From Progne subis subis (Eukaryota > Chordata > Aves > Passeriformes > Hirundinidae), in NCBI GenBank assembly GCA_022316685.1, contig JAKJHU010000014.1, positions 4,397,001-4,461,000 of the forward strand: a stretch of DNA of 64,000 bases, written 5' to 3'. Position 1 is the first letter of the stretch, and each line of letters begins with the position of its first letter. A program made the translations under genes and the position numbers. Under the pieces are notes generated by a model, which worked only from the letters and a program-made list of their open reading frames with translations, was not told where the DNA came from and did not search any database. Below, piece after piece: positions 1 to 12,382 of the stretch.

Positions 1-1
1 A

Positions 2-17
2 TTTTTTTTTTTTTTTT
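2..17. repeat. poly(T) run
   Basis: A run of about 16 T residues sits at the very start of the window. It could be the reverse-complement poly(A) tail of a retroposed copy lying to the left, but the window edge prevents any test. A plain homopolymer tract is equally likely. Confidence 0.8.
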
Positions 18-319
18 CCACAGATAGAGTTTTTAAGACAATGTAAGCAACACCTCTTTTCTCCTCTGGATTAATATTTTGATTAAAAGTCAGTCCAATT
101 TGCCACTTAATTTGGCCTGAGAAAGATCTGCTCTTGGTTCTGTCACATCTAAAGCATAAAAATTATTAAATCAACTCCAAAAAACATTTTTCCATCAGAA
201 GTATCAAAAAAAGGGAATTATAATTTCTCTGTCTATGCTTTACATAGAAACACCAATCTTACAGGAATCTGTGGGTACTCTCCCAAATCAGTACCTCAAA
301 TAATATTGAAACTAAAAGA

Positions 320-352
320 AAAATAAATAAATAAATAAATAAATAAATAAAA
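320..352. repeat. (AAAT)n microsatellite
   Basis: About eight uninterrupted AAAT units are visible. It is an ordinary tetranucleotide microsatellite, probably length-polymorphic, with no gene attached. The open frame that starts just after it, at 352, has no recognisable protein features. Confidence 0.95.
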
Positions 353-2010
353 TGGTTAAATGCTGCAAATTTTCAAACTGTAGTTGCTTAAAAGCAGAAA
401 TGAAAAACCATTACTACACTGCTTTGAGAACTTCAGGTGAAAAGAGAAGGGAAAAGGGTGTTATGTACCAGAATACCCTGTATGAATCCTATAAATTTAC
501 TTGTGATTTATATGACCAAGATTCTGCAATTATCCTATAGCCCATCCAAGGTTACATTAAAACTTTTTCAGTGTGAACCTTGAAAAGTCAGAGTCCCTGT
601 AAATGAGCAGAATATCTGGATGGTTACAGAAGACCTGGGATGGATGTGCAAAGCAAAATCAGTCATCCAAAGGTGCATGACTCATCTTGGCACTGATCAA
701 AACACTTCCAAGACCTACAGATAAGAAAGATTTCTCTCTCTTGATATCATTAGTACATCTTGGAGCAAAACTGAGGTCCAGATTTGTATATACCTAAAGA
801 TTTAACCTCATGCCAGATCTCTATTTTATACAAGGTCTACATTTCACCACCACTGAAGTCGTGGAAGATATGTTTCTACATAAAATTAAGCCATTAAAAA
901 TTACTCCAACAATTCTTGCACTTTAATCTCCACATCATCCATCTCATTCATTTATTATCAGTGCATGTTCTTCTTTTGTTGTTTATACGTAATCTCGCTG
1001 TTCCCATTTTTAGCCCAGCAAAGTAATACAGCTTTTCGTCACTCCATGTCAGATAACACTGTGTAATCAAGCCCTGGCTTTGACAAGCAATGAGAGTTTT
1101 CTTAAAAGGTTACAAGCTTGTCAAGGGTAGTTGCTGCAGTGCTGGCCTTGTCTCTGGTTTATGAGCATCCATTATCATCAGTATGAGTGAGGGAAGGGAA
1201 GTACAGCAGAGTTCCTTTGCTTTGGGAGGTCTATCCCCCTTTAATGACTTAAAACCAAATTCACTTCAAGCTTGAAGGGCAAATTGATCACATAACAGTC
1301 ATGGAGAAATGTTACAAATTGTTCCCCACTTTACAGCCTAGTCTCCCTGATGAGGTTATTACAGTGTAACACTGAAAAATCAGAGGTTAAAATAAAACCC
1401 TTCCATCTTTGGACCAAAACCAGCTTAAGACCAATATAACCTTTGTTTTTTGTTGTCATTCCATATGAGAGAGCTTCTTTTCTTTCCAGTTTTATCCTCC
1501 TCTAGTTCTTTACTAGGCACAAGGCAGGTGTCAGTGTCAATCTCCCAGTTTCACAAACTGACTGATGCCAAACCCTGTGCCAGCTGCCACCCAGGGAATC
1601 ACAGTTTACTCCTTCTCGGTAGCAAAGTGTGAACTGAAGGGCTGTGGCACCGTGTCAGCAGCGGGGCAGGAGCCTCCCTAGCCTCCCAAAGCACACACAC
1701 TGGGAAAAATACAAGATGATGTCCAGGGTGAGGAGCAAGAAAGGTGTGTAAATCTCCTGGATATAGCCTGGAGGATAAATTGGAAGGCTCTAAGTGTTTT
1801 TGTGACTGGATTTCCACGAGAAAACCGATTATCTAGTGATGATTAGATACACCTAGGTCAGCAATTTCTCAGGTTTAACATAGATAGCTCCAACACATAA
1901 GCTTCACCTCCCAGCACGCATCATCCTTCAGATGCTTTTGGGAGTGGTTGGGTCCTTCCTCCCTGTTTCTGAGGGAGAAAGGAGGATGTAGCAATTAATT
2001 ACCCTGCAAG
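353..2010. other. non-coding interval, nothing recognised
   Basis: AT-rich single-copy-looking DNA with frequent stops in all frames. The short open frames at 1450-1632 (plus) and 1599-1817 (minus) are low-complexity and unlike any family I know. No transposon, RNA gene or CpG cluster was seen. Confidence 0.6.
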
Positions 2011-2017
2011 CACACCA

Positions 2018-2420
2018 TCAGCCCTGGTCATCTATCACCCGTGCCGTGCGGTGCTGAGCGCAAGGCAGCAGGCGCACGGGCCTGCCATCCATCTCTGTAA
2101 CACATCCCCAGAGCAAGAGCCCCGGGGAAGAAGATGCACGAGGAGCAGAGTTTTGTCTGGTGTTCAAATCAGTCATAAACTCTGGATTTTTCACTCGTGA
2201 GCTGCGCTGATTCCTGCCCTCGCAGTGAACAAAACCGCAAGAGCAGAGTTCAGCACGAGGTTCATAGCCCACAGCATCTGCACACAAATCACAGGCCAGA
2301 GCGGTTGAAGGCAAACTGCATCCATCTGGGAATTTCAGAGCAAATTGCATCCTGGGACAGGCACTCGTTGCACTCGGGACTCGAGGACAAAAATCTCAGG
2401 ACCTTGGGCGCAGGAGAAGG
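2018..2420. other. GC- and CpG-richer non-coding patch
   Basis: This patch is visibly richer in G, C and CpG than its flanks, especially 2038-2075 and 2190-2310. Overlapping open frames exist on both strands (2018-2350 minus, 2197-2568 plus), as expected where stop codons are depleted by GC content. Neither encodes a recognisable domain. It could be an old regulatory element, a decayed lncRNA exon or simply a GC fluctuation. No splice or poly(A) arrangement decides the matter. Confidence 0.35.
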
Positions 2421-2888
2421 TCATCCAGCCCGCAGCTTGGACTCTGAAGCGTTTTCATTCTCCTGCACATTAAAAGCAGCCCTTACAGTACCAGGGGTAC
2501 ATGCTGGCACGTTGACCTCCATTCTTTCATTTTCTGAGCTCTACAACACATTAGTGGAGGAAAGCTAATGCAATTGGCATCAAAGAATTTACGTGCTGTC
2601 TGACGGGCTGGCGAGCTGCCAAGCCTCTAATCCACCGTGTGACGGACAGGACTTCGGTCCCCAAGAGAAAGTGATTTTTACCAGGTTTTCTATTTCTCTG
2701 AAGTTATCAGCAGTTGCATTCAGATCATACTGATCAAATGCCTTCGAGGTAAGTGATTATTTAAGGAATTATTTTCTATAAGAGCCTTTGGTCCTGGTGA
2801 TAGTAGTTGGAAGGGAAAAAAATACACTTTGTTTCTCTGATGTTGAGCTTTTTTTGCACCAACTAGTGCCAGATGAGTCTTGTGGGGG

Positions 2889-2935
2889 AAAAAAAAAAAA
2901 TCAATAATTTGAGGTCTTTGTATTAAAAAAAAAAA
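2889..2935. repeat. two A-runs
   Basis: Runs of about 12 A (2889-2900) and 11 A (2925-2935) flank a short AT-rich spacer. They may be degenerate poly(A) tails, but no retroposed body is recognisable upstream, so simple-sequence drift is the default reading. Confidence 0.75.
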
Positions 2936-5218
2936 GAAGCAAAAGGCAAAGTTCACATCTAAATATGATATTCATGCCAGGGGTCACCTAAGCAGATGAA
3001 CCCAAATCAATATTTTAAAATCTTATATCCTTGCACTGCAGTTTAAAATATCAGTGTGTATTAGAGCTGTAGCCATAGTGTTTGCATACCAAGGGCTCAG
3101 ATAGGGCTGAAGAAGAAGGATACCCAGACTCAGCAGAGCACTGCAGCATGTACTAACTTTCCTCAGAAAAAGTGTCCTCAGGTAATAAAATTAAATCACC
3201 TCAATGGCTTGTAATAGGAATTTAACTCAGCTAAGGCTTTGAGGTAAATCTGCCTAGATCTTTGCCTTACAGTGGGTTCACAGAGAAGACAGGCAGTCTC
3301 TTAAAATTAAAAAGGCAAAAATATCATTAAAATAAGAACCAGAATAATTGACTCCTTAGGATAGAGAAAATTCAAAAGGATTAGACAGAGAACACATGGA
3401 AAGTGGCTTTAGGAAAGAATTTCTCCTTCCTTCTCCATCCTTCCAGGCTGTTCTTCTCTCCAGTCTTGGTGTAGTTTTTTTGGACTGTGGCAAACATGGC
3501 TTGCCCCCCAAGCTTCTGACAATATTTCTCTTCTGATTTCCAGAGCTCTGGAGGTTTACTCTCAGCATTTCTGTTTTTCCTGTACTGTGGGTTCTCTCCT
3601 TGCTCATGCTCTTCACCCACAGCCCCCTGGGCACCGCTGGGACATCCCTGCCTTTGTCTTGCCCTGTCTGTAGATGAGTGGATTGCACAAAGTGGAGAGA
3701 TCAACTGGAGAAATTCCCGTGGGCATCCCTTAATCCAGGGATCCTCATGTGCTTTGGTGGCCCAGGTTTCCCAGGGGAGCACACTCTGTGCACCCATAAA
3801 TCTCTCTAGAGGGTCTGTGAGGAGTGAGGCTCCTGCTGGAATCTATGCCCCTCACAAGTGCCATCGATCCCAGGAGGATGACTTCAGGATGAAGTAGAGC
3901 CCATACATTCTGCGGGCTGGAGCTTTAGCTTTCATAGGAAGTGATAAAGGAGATTTACAGCATTGCTTTTTCACTTGGGTTTTTACCCCATTTGTCCAGC
4001 TGGGTAGAAAAATGACCAAAGCTGGACAGTAACTCTGGTGAGTGAGTGAGGAGGCTTCCACTGCACACAATGTGAGCAAGGGAGAAATTATCTGAAGTTC
4101 TCATATTTATACAAGAATTATGCTCCTTTCTTTTCTCTTTAAAGTCCCAACAGGGAGGGCTGGGTTCCCAGTCAAGACAATGCTCCTCATAGGCCAAGCG
4201 CTGAAGAAATGCCTAATAAATGATGAACCCTGCCAAAAATACCTTGAAACTTATACATGAGATGCAAATTAATGCAGATATGCACACTCTGCTCCCAGTT
4301 ATATAAAAACAATCATTCAAAATCCTATAATTCCATGGAGTCAGTTTTGCTCATTTTTACTACACAGTAGAGAATAAATAATTAGGCAAAAACCTGGTTA
4401 AAATTCTCTACGCAATGTTCATTTATCTACACTGCAGTTATCTTGTCTTCTAATTTACTAGTTAAGCTCTTTAATATATACTTTACAAAGTCTAAAATCC
4501 AGTGCAAGAGAATCAATTTTGGAATGAGAGATTCAGCCAAGGTATTTGTTAGGATTGGGGTTTTTTTTTGAGTGATTAAATACTTAGCGTAATCTGCCAT
4601 CAAATTATTTTTGGAGTTTAACACAATTTCTATTTCTGCCATGCACTTTGAAGCATACAAAAGATGTTGCAGTAATCAATATACGATCATATTGATTTTA
4701 TTTGTGCTTTAAGTGTTCAGAAAAAGAAATGTGGACTGATACATATTTTTTCATGCCAGAAAATAGCACAGGTTCAAAAATGATTGGAAATAAATAAAAG
4801 CTAGCCTCAGGTGCACATTTGGTATTCCCTGAGATGTTTTTGAAACATAATAAATTATTGGAAACAGAGGCTTTGCATCCAGCAAATTAAGTCAAAAATC
4901 CCTCCAAGGCCAATACCATTTACGCTCTGCACATTACTGCCAAAGATAAAGCATTTATTAAGGCTACACTCTAAAGATAACATGAGCATGTGCAATATCA
5001 CAAGAAGCTTGGCCTTTGGGAAAGCAATGAAATAAAGTATTTCCATTTCCTTAGTGTACTTGGCAAAATGCTTTCAGGTATTGTTTTCACAACCTCTACA
5101 AATCTATATTCTATGTTTAAAAGATACAGACAGCACAGAACACTCAAAAGACTGGAGAGAATGGACTGGACTGTCTGAACCCAAATCCAGGGCCAGATAA
5201 TCTCAACTGAATGCAGCT
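2936..5218. other. non-coding interval, nothing recognised
   Basis: AT-rich DNA with a mildly GC-richer part at 3400-3850. The overlapping minus-strand frames there (3356-3688 and 3381-3797) are Lys/Glu/Gln-rich without domains and I regard them as chance. An octamer-like POU site lies at 4262-4269, followed directly by TAATGC. Confidence 0.55.
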
Positions 5219-5242
5219 GGAAAAATTCCCTGGAATTTTTCC
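5219..5242. repeat. perfect 11-bp inverted repeat with kappaB/NFAT-like arms
   Basis: The arms GGAAAAATTCC (5219-5229) and GGAATTTTTCC (5232-5242) are exact reverse complements separated by two bases. Each arm resembles a relaxed Rel/NF-kappaB 11-mer, and GGAAAAA is the NFAT core. Two copies of ATTGCAATGC follow at 5247-5256 and 5263-5272. The symmetry is seen directly; protein binding is inference. Confidence 0.8.
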
Positions 5243-5272
5243 TATGATTGCAATGCTAACAAATTGCAATGC

Positions 5273-6889
5273 AGAACGTCCCGAGTAAAGGGAATGTTAA
5301 ACTTCTTTCTTCCTTAAGCACAAATCGGATCCATTTTACACAGAGGATATCCACTGAAGATTTAGCTGCATTATGCTGCAACGGGTCTAATATTCCATAA
5401 AGCACATTCAGAAAAGAACAAATTGTTTTCCAGTATGCCTAATGGAATGTGATTTATGATCCTAAACACAGATTGGTCAGCATGCTCAGGATGTCTCTGT
5501 TCTGCAGACAGTGGGAACTTATTTTATTAGGATTTTTTTTGTGTATGAACTGAACCAAAAATCTAACTGAGTAAATTCCTGAGAAGTGCATAAAACTGTG
5601 TATCCAGATGGCAGTGAACTCAATATTAAATGAATTTAAAATTTAAGGGGAAAATAACATATTTTATGGGTCTAATAATTTATAAAGAAAAGGACATGGG
5701 CTTAAATTTTCCCTTTTGTGACAAACTGTAATTGTTCCTTTGATACAGTCTAGTTTAAATTTATAGTTGCAATGAATGCAGCATCAGAAAAATAGGCCTG
5801 AACAGCACAGTCAAGTATTTATAGACCAACTGGAATTATCTATATTCTGCTTTAAAATTTTGGAGTATATACACATTAAATTGTACCTTTATAACCTTTT
5901 CAGTCTAGTGAGTAATGTTTTAAGTTGTCACTCACAGCCTGATCTTTTTTATTACTTCAATTCTTCCAAATACTGGCAATGGAAATTCTTGGCATTATTT
6001 ACAACCACAACTGACCAGCACAAATCAGTACTCTCGAGGTCTAAATCTAAAAGTGAGACTTTAAAAATGTCAATAGATACTAATATCTAGGAGTTTGGGG
6101 AAGAAAGAAGTACAAGCACACAACAAAACACATTCCTGGGCACCAGGAAGAGCAGGTGTAGAAACTAAAAGCTGTAGACATTGTCTGAAAAGCGAATTTT
6201 GCTCTGGCCTGCTTGAACAGCCTCTGCTTTGGTCTGTGTGATACCTTCCAGTGGAGCTGATCAGCCTTAGTGATGGCTTAAGCAAGGGCTGGAGTGAAAA
6301 ACAATTCTAAAGAGACCAGAGCTTGAAATGGAAAAACTTTTAATTTGTATTTGTTCTCTTTTTTTAAATTATAGAGTGATCAGGTAGAGCTGCACTCTTT
6401 GTTCATAATTTAAACAAAAACGCCACAGAATTTTAAAACGGTGTGCCTTAAATTTGTACACATTCATCACTTTAATGAAGTTAGTTGAAAGCGAAGACAA
6501 AATCAAAACCACCTTACTGAAAATTGCCAAGGGATTCCTGGCAATAAAAAAAGCCAAATAGTTTTAAAACTTTTAAAAGTAGAAGTTAGAAATTCTGCAA
6601 TATTATCTTAATTATTCCTGATTTTAAAGGTGCATCCTAAATAAATATTAAGTATTAGCTACTTTATCAGCGGAATAGAAGATCTGCTATCCCAAATTCC
6701 TCTTAAGCACTAACACAATTCTTTTGCCCCAGCAGTATTTAATTCTGAACCATAAAGGCTGAAAATCGGAACGTTAAGAAATATCACTGACACCCCAGTA
6801 CGTCAAAAGAATGATTTACAAGGCCACATTTTCACTAGCCCACAATCATACATGTATTGCAACGTATCTGATTTCAGCCAGACTGCCAA
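5273..6889. other. non-coding interval, nothing recognised
   Basis: AT-rich sequence with short spurious open frames (5776-6090 plus, 6070-6285 minus, 6369-6557 minus) that have no family resemblance. No transposon or RNA gene was seen. Confidence 0.6.
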
Positions 6890-7090
6890 AAAATCAGTAT
6901 TCCATTTGAAATGGGTGTGTTCTGCCAGCTTCGACAAGAACGCGTTTTGTTAACATCAATACAAATGCATCAGAGCGCTTCTCTGTCCTCCAAAGTTCTA
7001 AAGTGCCAAACTGAGATAAGCAAAAGGACCAAGGCTGCAGTATAAATAAGGGGCAGCTGCTGCCAGGCTCTCAGTGCTGCTGTCCATGAG
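6890..7090. other. weak candidate conserved non-coding block
   Basis: This mixed-composition segment retains a few CpGs (6930-6980) in an otherwise CpG-depleted area and lacks homopolymers. It contains a TATAAATA-like string near 7041 followed by a CAGCTGCTG E-box region. The texture is compatible with a constrained enhancer, but no alignment is available to me. Confidence is low. Confidence 0.22.
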
Positions 7091-9950
7091 GATCTCCGGC
7101 TTCTACATTAATTCTACCCATTAAAAGATATCCCAAGTCTTGCTGCCTCCTTATCTGTTTGGGTCTTGCAGTGTGTGTGTTTATTCATAAATACTCCAGT
7201 AGCTTCAATGTGATGATTTCAGGGAACTCTTGGGCTTTGGCAAAGTCATTTATTTCCTTTGAATTTCTGCCCATTTCAGACTGAAGGATATGCAACTGTG
7301 TGGTAGCCCTGCGCTCTCCATGGGGAGTCACTCTTGCTGTTGTACTGTGCATAGTTATGATTAAAAGTTATTAATTTTTTGCACAAAGACCACAGAGTCT
7401 CTTATCGAGGTGTGTTGATGCCATTGCAGGCCCAAAATTTCTCTCTTTAGAGAAGGCATCGGCCTAAGACTCATGATGAAGACTGATTTTTTTAACGATA
7501 AAATCTAATCCTACACTGCATCAAATTCTTGTTTTATATTTCAAATGACGTGGCAACAACGCATTGATCAGCTTCTGTTCAGAGAGGAGATGAGTCAGCA
7601 GTATCCAAAATATATTACAGGTCTCTGCAGTAAGACCTGAACTTAAATCTGTGCTCTTTTAAACCTTGGCTTAATGAAATGCTGACCAGTGCCAAAGAGT
7701 GTCTCAGAGCATTGGATCCAGCCTCCTCAGTGAGACACGACACACCAGAAAATGTCAAACTCTTTCAGACTCAGGAACTTGCTCTTTATCCTCCTATGAG
7801 TCAATTGGTTCCTCATCATCAGAGCTTGTGAACTTTTAATGCTCTACAAACATTCTCCGGGTACAAAATCAAGGTCATTGTACTGACACCTGTTTTTATT
7901 CTATTCCATTTTCATCACAGCAGATGTGAAGGAAGGTTGCACAAGGGACTCATTTTAAACCGCTCTATCACCTGTCATTTATTTAACCTACTAACAGAAA
8001 TAAACTAATGGAACATTGCAAGAAACATCCTCAATATACATTTCAAAATCAGGTGGTTTTCTTCTTACATGATATGCACCTATGTGATACATTTTAAAGC
8101 ACAATCACCACAATCTATAATAAAACCCTTATGAAAAGGAGATCAAATGATAAAGCATTTTCTTGTGAAGAAAATGTGAATTCCTTTCAGCCAATCCCTC
8201 TTTGAACCTGTGTTGAGTCCAGACTGAAGGGAGCTATGGCTTAATTTTTTAATATTAAACCTAATATAGCCAAGGCAGTAGTAGAATTAAATTAAAAATA
8301 ATTATCAAAGCAAAATGAATTTTGGGATGAAGAGCAACCATTTGATCTTTAAATGGATGTCAAGTAAAATAAGGTAGAGTAAATAGAAATTAATTTATTA
8401 AATTCAAATTAAGCTGAATCCTTAATGAAGGAAAGCCAATCAATTGACCATTCAGTTACAAAGAACACATACACACATGAAAGAAACAGCTGGCTCATAC
8501 ATATAACCCTATCCCTTACAAAAAGCTCCCTGTACCTTTTTAGATATACAGAATTATCTAAATTAGTAAATATTACACTATAGACATAACAATAGAAACA
8601 GAAAAGAGAGTAGAGGAAATTACCTTTCATTTTGAAAGGCTGACAAATACAATAGCAAACAAAAAGGCTGCAATGACCTTGTTTATAGAAAGTTTTCCTA
8701 GTTCTGTTTGAAATATCAACTCACAGAAACACAACAGAGTGCAACAATCAGCATGGTCCTTCCTGTGGATCTGCTTGGGAATTTAGTGGGTGTTACCACT
8801 TAGAAGGGTTCTGACAAAGCAATCACTCAAAGTAAAACCTTGATCGAAGAAGTTTCATAGTGCTGGTGAATTCTCTGACAAGTGGCTGCAAAAGTCTGAG
8901 GTAAATCCTGATTCCAGATATGTGCCTTGATTGGACACTTGGAGCCCTCAGCAGAGGATAACACTTAATCAAACTGGCAGGCCAGAAGTATTAGGAACCC
9001 GTATGGATATATTTTCAATTCCCAATTGCAGTTAGCTACGTATAACACCCACTGATGTCTGACTGTACAAAGCAGAGCATGCAACAGTTTGACTTTAATT
9101 TGCTACAGCAAATAGCAGCTGTAGAGCAAAGAGAGGTGAAGGTAAGGGAGTCTGTTTATCTATAAACCTACCTGCCTGCCAAAAGATGATGCAAAGCAGT
9201 GCCCCTCAGACTGAGCACTCATGTGACCCTCCAGTGGTGGCAAGTTTAAAAGCTGGGAGAAGAACAGCAGACACTGGGGAGAAGAGAGACTGTCATTGCT
9301 TACTGCAAAATAAAACGTTCTCCCACAAGAAATACTGAGGCTAAAACATTTCCTCTACTCAACCTCTGATTATTAGAAAAATAATGTCACTGTACATATG
9401 CACATGTGTGAGCCATCTGAAGCCTTGAAAAACTTCAGGTTTAATCGAAATCAGCAATTTCATGCAGCATTGGACTCCAGTGAATGTAGGCACATTCTAA
9501 CACTCCCAGTGTCAGAAGCATTACACTTGCTCTCAGGTTTGGAGGAGATATGCACATGCTGATTGAAAGAGTCAGATTGGTTCCCTCCTGATGGCAAGAA
9601 GGAAAAAGAGAAGGGGACTGAGAGCTGCCTTGTGCCACTGATCTGGCTGGCGTGTCCCCAGAAACGCCGCGCTGTCAGCAGTGTCACAGTGGATATCAGC
9701 TGGGAAGAGTGGAGGAGTGCAGGTCTGATGCAGAGTTATCCTAGGCAAGATACACACTCACAGGATCAGGAACTTTCATTTAGAGAGCTTGTCACTGGCC
9801 AGTGCATCTACAATTTTTGTGAAACCAGCACCAAAGCAACATGATCAATAAGGTGCACAACCATGAGCTGATGCAAGATTTACGATCGTACCAGGCTCAG
9901 CCTTATTTTACCGCTGCAATATGAGGTCTTAGTACTGGGAAGAAGCAGCA
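7091..9950. other. non-coding interval, nothing recognised
   Basis: AT-rich single-copy-looking DNA. At 9440-9850 several short frames on both strands overlap (for example 9563-9844 plus and 9572-9757 minus), reflecting a local lack of stops rather than a gene. No domain, signal peptide or repeat is recognisable. Confidence 0.55.
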
Positions 9951-9959
9951 TTGATAAAG

Positions 9960-10340
9960 AGATTTAATTGTCTGTCAGCATGCCTTCCACTGCAGTTACT
10001 ACATTTACTTCAAGCCTGAATCTCATTACTACTTCAATTCCACAGGTCCCCCTGTCTCAAGGTGTGTGCTTAATTAGAGCAGCCCCCATAATGCAAGCAA
10101 AGAGCAGGCTTTCTCTCATTTCTCTCCCTGTCAGCCTGACAAATCTAATAGACTATTGATTTTCCATCCTCAAAGAGATCAGCCTCCACTTTTGCCATTC
10201 AATCATGATATTAGCTGTCCATTAACTCCAATTCCCTGGCCTGACAGCTTGTGAACACCTCCAAGGCTGTTCAATCAGCCAGCCAACACCCAGACAACAA
10301 CGCAATTACAAACTTCTTCTAGACCGTAGCCCAGGTCTTA
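9960..10340. other. candidate conserved non-coding element (enhancer-like)
   Basis: About 380 bp of balanced, low-repetition sequence rich in homeodomain-type AT cores, with CTGTCA/TGACAG TALE-like motifs near 10130-10140 and 10242-10247. It is free of homopolymers over most of its length and bordered on the right by T-rich simple sequence (10380-10410). This texture is typical of vertebrate conserved non-coding elements near developmental regulators. The short frame at 9968-10159 has no recognisable product. The call is inference from composition only. Confidence 0.35.
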
Positions 10341-10489
10341 ACCTTCTGCTTTCTTTCACTTCCTCCTAAGTTTATGCTCCTTTTTTTCATATTTCCTTTT
10401 TTTTTGGACACCTTAATAATATTATTGCTTATTTATTTACTGCACTTGAAAGAAAACGTATTTCTGATTGGCAGGATGATTGTGTTGTT

Positions 10490-11080
10490 CCCCTGAAAAA
10501 TCGTAATTTTTAAGTGAAGTTATTCCTACATCTCTGCTGCACCTGTAATGGCTCGAAACCAAGGCAAGCACCATAAACACTCGCTATTTGTCAGGAGGAA
10601 GTAAATTTGTCAGATCTCAGAGTTCTTCGTTAACTTCAGCAGTGCAATCTGTCCGGCCATTTCAAAAATCTCAGTCAGGCATGATTGGCCCACTGAAGAG
10701 ACCACTCAGGATTCGGTGAAAAGAAAAAAAAAAAGATGATGATTTTATTGTTTCCACTTGCTTATTAGCTGGTTTGTTTTGTGAAGCTACAAGGAATGGT
10801 CAAGAATTTTCTGACAACTGTTTTTCCCTCCAATATTTTGGCATCAAAATGTACACTTAGCTAAATTAACTCCGCATTATTGGTACACCTGTTCTTTATT
10901 TTTTTAAGTGCTGATAATCACCAGTACTAATCAGCCCACAGCATTTCTGACAATTGCAAAATGAATGCTCTAAGTATTTCACTCTGAGTTTTAATAGCTT
11001 GTAATAATTGTGGCATGAATGACCTTAGTTTGTTAAGCACAGCCACACAATTTGGCACGGACACAAAGAAAACACTTCTA
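10490..11080. other. candidate conserved non-coding element (enhancer-like)
   Basis: Two sub-blocks (about 10490-10715 and 10850-11080) flank an A-run at 10724-10734. They hold several retained CpGs (10554, 10582, 10629 and 10653 region) and varied transcription-factor-like words: TAATTT and TAATCA cores, a CACCTG E-box and CACAAT SOX-like cores. The open reading is broken in all frames, arguing against an exon. With the block at 9960-10340 it makes a regulatory-looking cluster. Conservation itself cannot be seen from one sequence. Confidence 0.38.
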
Positions 11081-12339
11081 GCTCACAGGAATTTCTTGTA
11101 TAGATAAAGTATACATGGAAAAGTAAGTGGTTTGTGATAATCTGATATATGGGAATGCAAATAAAATGCTATTTTTTTGGTTCTTTTAGAGATTGACAAA
11201 ACCAATCACCTTTCTTTGGGTTTATGTCTAATCACAACAGAACAAGGCTCATGTGATATTTTTAAAGCTTTTTGTTTGTAGGGTCTCATGAGCAACGGGG
11301 CATTTGATATTCAATGAAGTTCTGTCTTCCACACTACATTTGACTCAGATATTTCACAGCTGAAACTGTAACAGATACCTAATTCTGTATATTGCCACCT
11401 ATAAAATGCCACCTTTAATTATTTGCTGATTCCATTGCCTGGCATCCTCTCTGAAGGTAGCACTTACGTTGATCACCTTGGATAATGTATATAACGTGTA
11501 AATATTTTAGTTCTTCAAGGGGATGTGCAGCTGTTTCAGTGTTAAATATAATTTATCTTTAATGAACAAATGACTAGTTTTACACACCTCATGCTGAATG
11601 TAGACTGATTTTTTTTAAACAATATATATGCTTTCTTTTATTAGTAGTAATATTAATAAGAAATTTGTAAAGGTTTTAGACTGCATATTCAATTAACTAC
11701 TTCTATAAACAGATTTTCTGTTCTGTCCCAGAGATAAGGGAAGTAACAAATTCCGTATTACACTTTACTCATCCTACAATCAAATACTTAGAAGTTTTCT
11801 AGTCTGGCCAAATAAATGTACCTCAAAGAAAAGGGTTCATGTCCTCTATTAACTTCTCCCTAGGATTCTCCAAAAAAAGAACTCTTAACCTAGTGAAGCT
11901 CATTTCTCTACTGTGATGCAGAAAAAGATGAACTGGGAAGAATGAGACTGTCACAATCAGCCCATTTGTATTCTAGCAAGTCTTTTTATGAAGGACATAG
12001 AATACTAATTTACACAATGCCTGTACCCTATGGTAAATGTTTGACCAACTCCAGAATTACTCTCATCCTTAAACTGCACATCAGATCCACCAAGATATCA
12101 ACAGAGCTCCCTTAAACACCCCTCAGACTAGCCAGAATTTAAGATAATGATGTGGTGGCATTTCATGCAGTTGGCAAAACTTGCAGACTACATGCACAGT
12201 GATGGAAATAAGACCTATTTACCCTCAAATTTTGACACATTGTTCACACCTCACAGCCTAGCTGAGGCTAAACTGAGGCTATTTAATTTTTTGTAACATC
12301 TTCATCCACTTCCATTCCTCCAGGGTGGAGCAAGGTAGT
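11081..12339. other. non-coding interval, nothing recognised
   Basis: AT-rich DNA with one octamer ATGCAAAT at 11155-11162. A modestly complex segment at 11395-11550 might be constrained, but it shows nothing specific. No repeats, RNA genes or frames of interest were seen. Confidence 0.55.
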
Positions 12340-12382
12340 TTTTAGAGTCCCTTTCAACCCAAAGTCCTCTGTGATTCTGTGA
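12340..12382 (+). mobile_element. CR1 LINE 3'-terminal fragment
   Basis: The segment reads like the extreme 3' end of CR1 in the sense orientation: TCCCTTTCAACCCAAAG followed by two copies of the CTCTGTGA/TTCTGTGA 8-bp terminal unit (12367-12382), which is diagnostic of CR1. Upstream sequence no longer aligns by eye, so the copy is extremely 5'-truncated or decayed. CR1 encodes a reverse transcriptase and endonuclease, but none of that remains here. Confidence 0.7.

Noticed and set aside
2018..2568. Overlapping 110-codon minus and 123-codon plus frames
   Set aside because: Opposed frames in a CpG/GC-rich patch; Cys/Ser/His-rich with no family resemblance and no splice or start context.
3356..3797. 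Overlapping 110- and 138-codon minus-strand frames
   Set aside because: Two different registers open over the same DNA, low-complexity charged composition, no domain.
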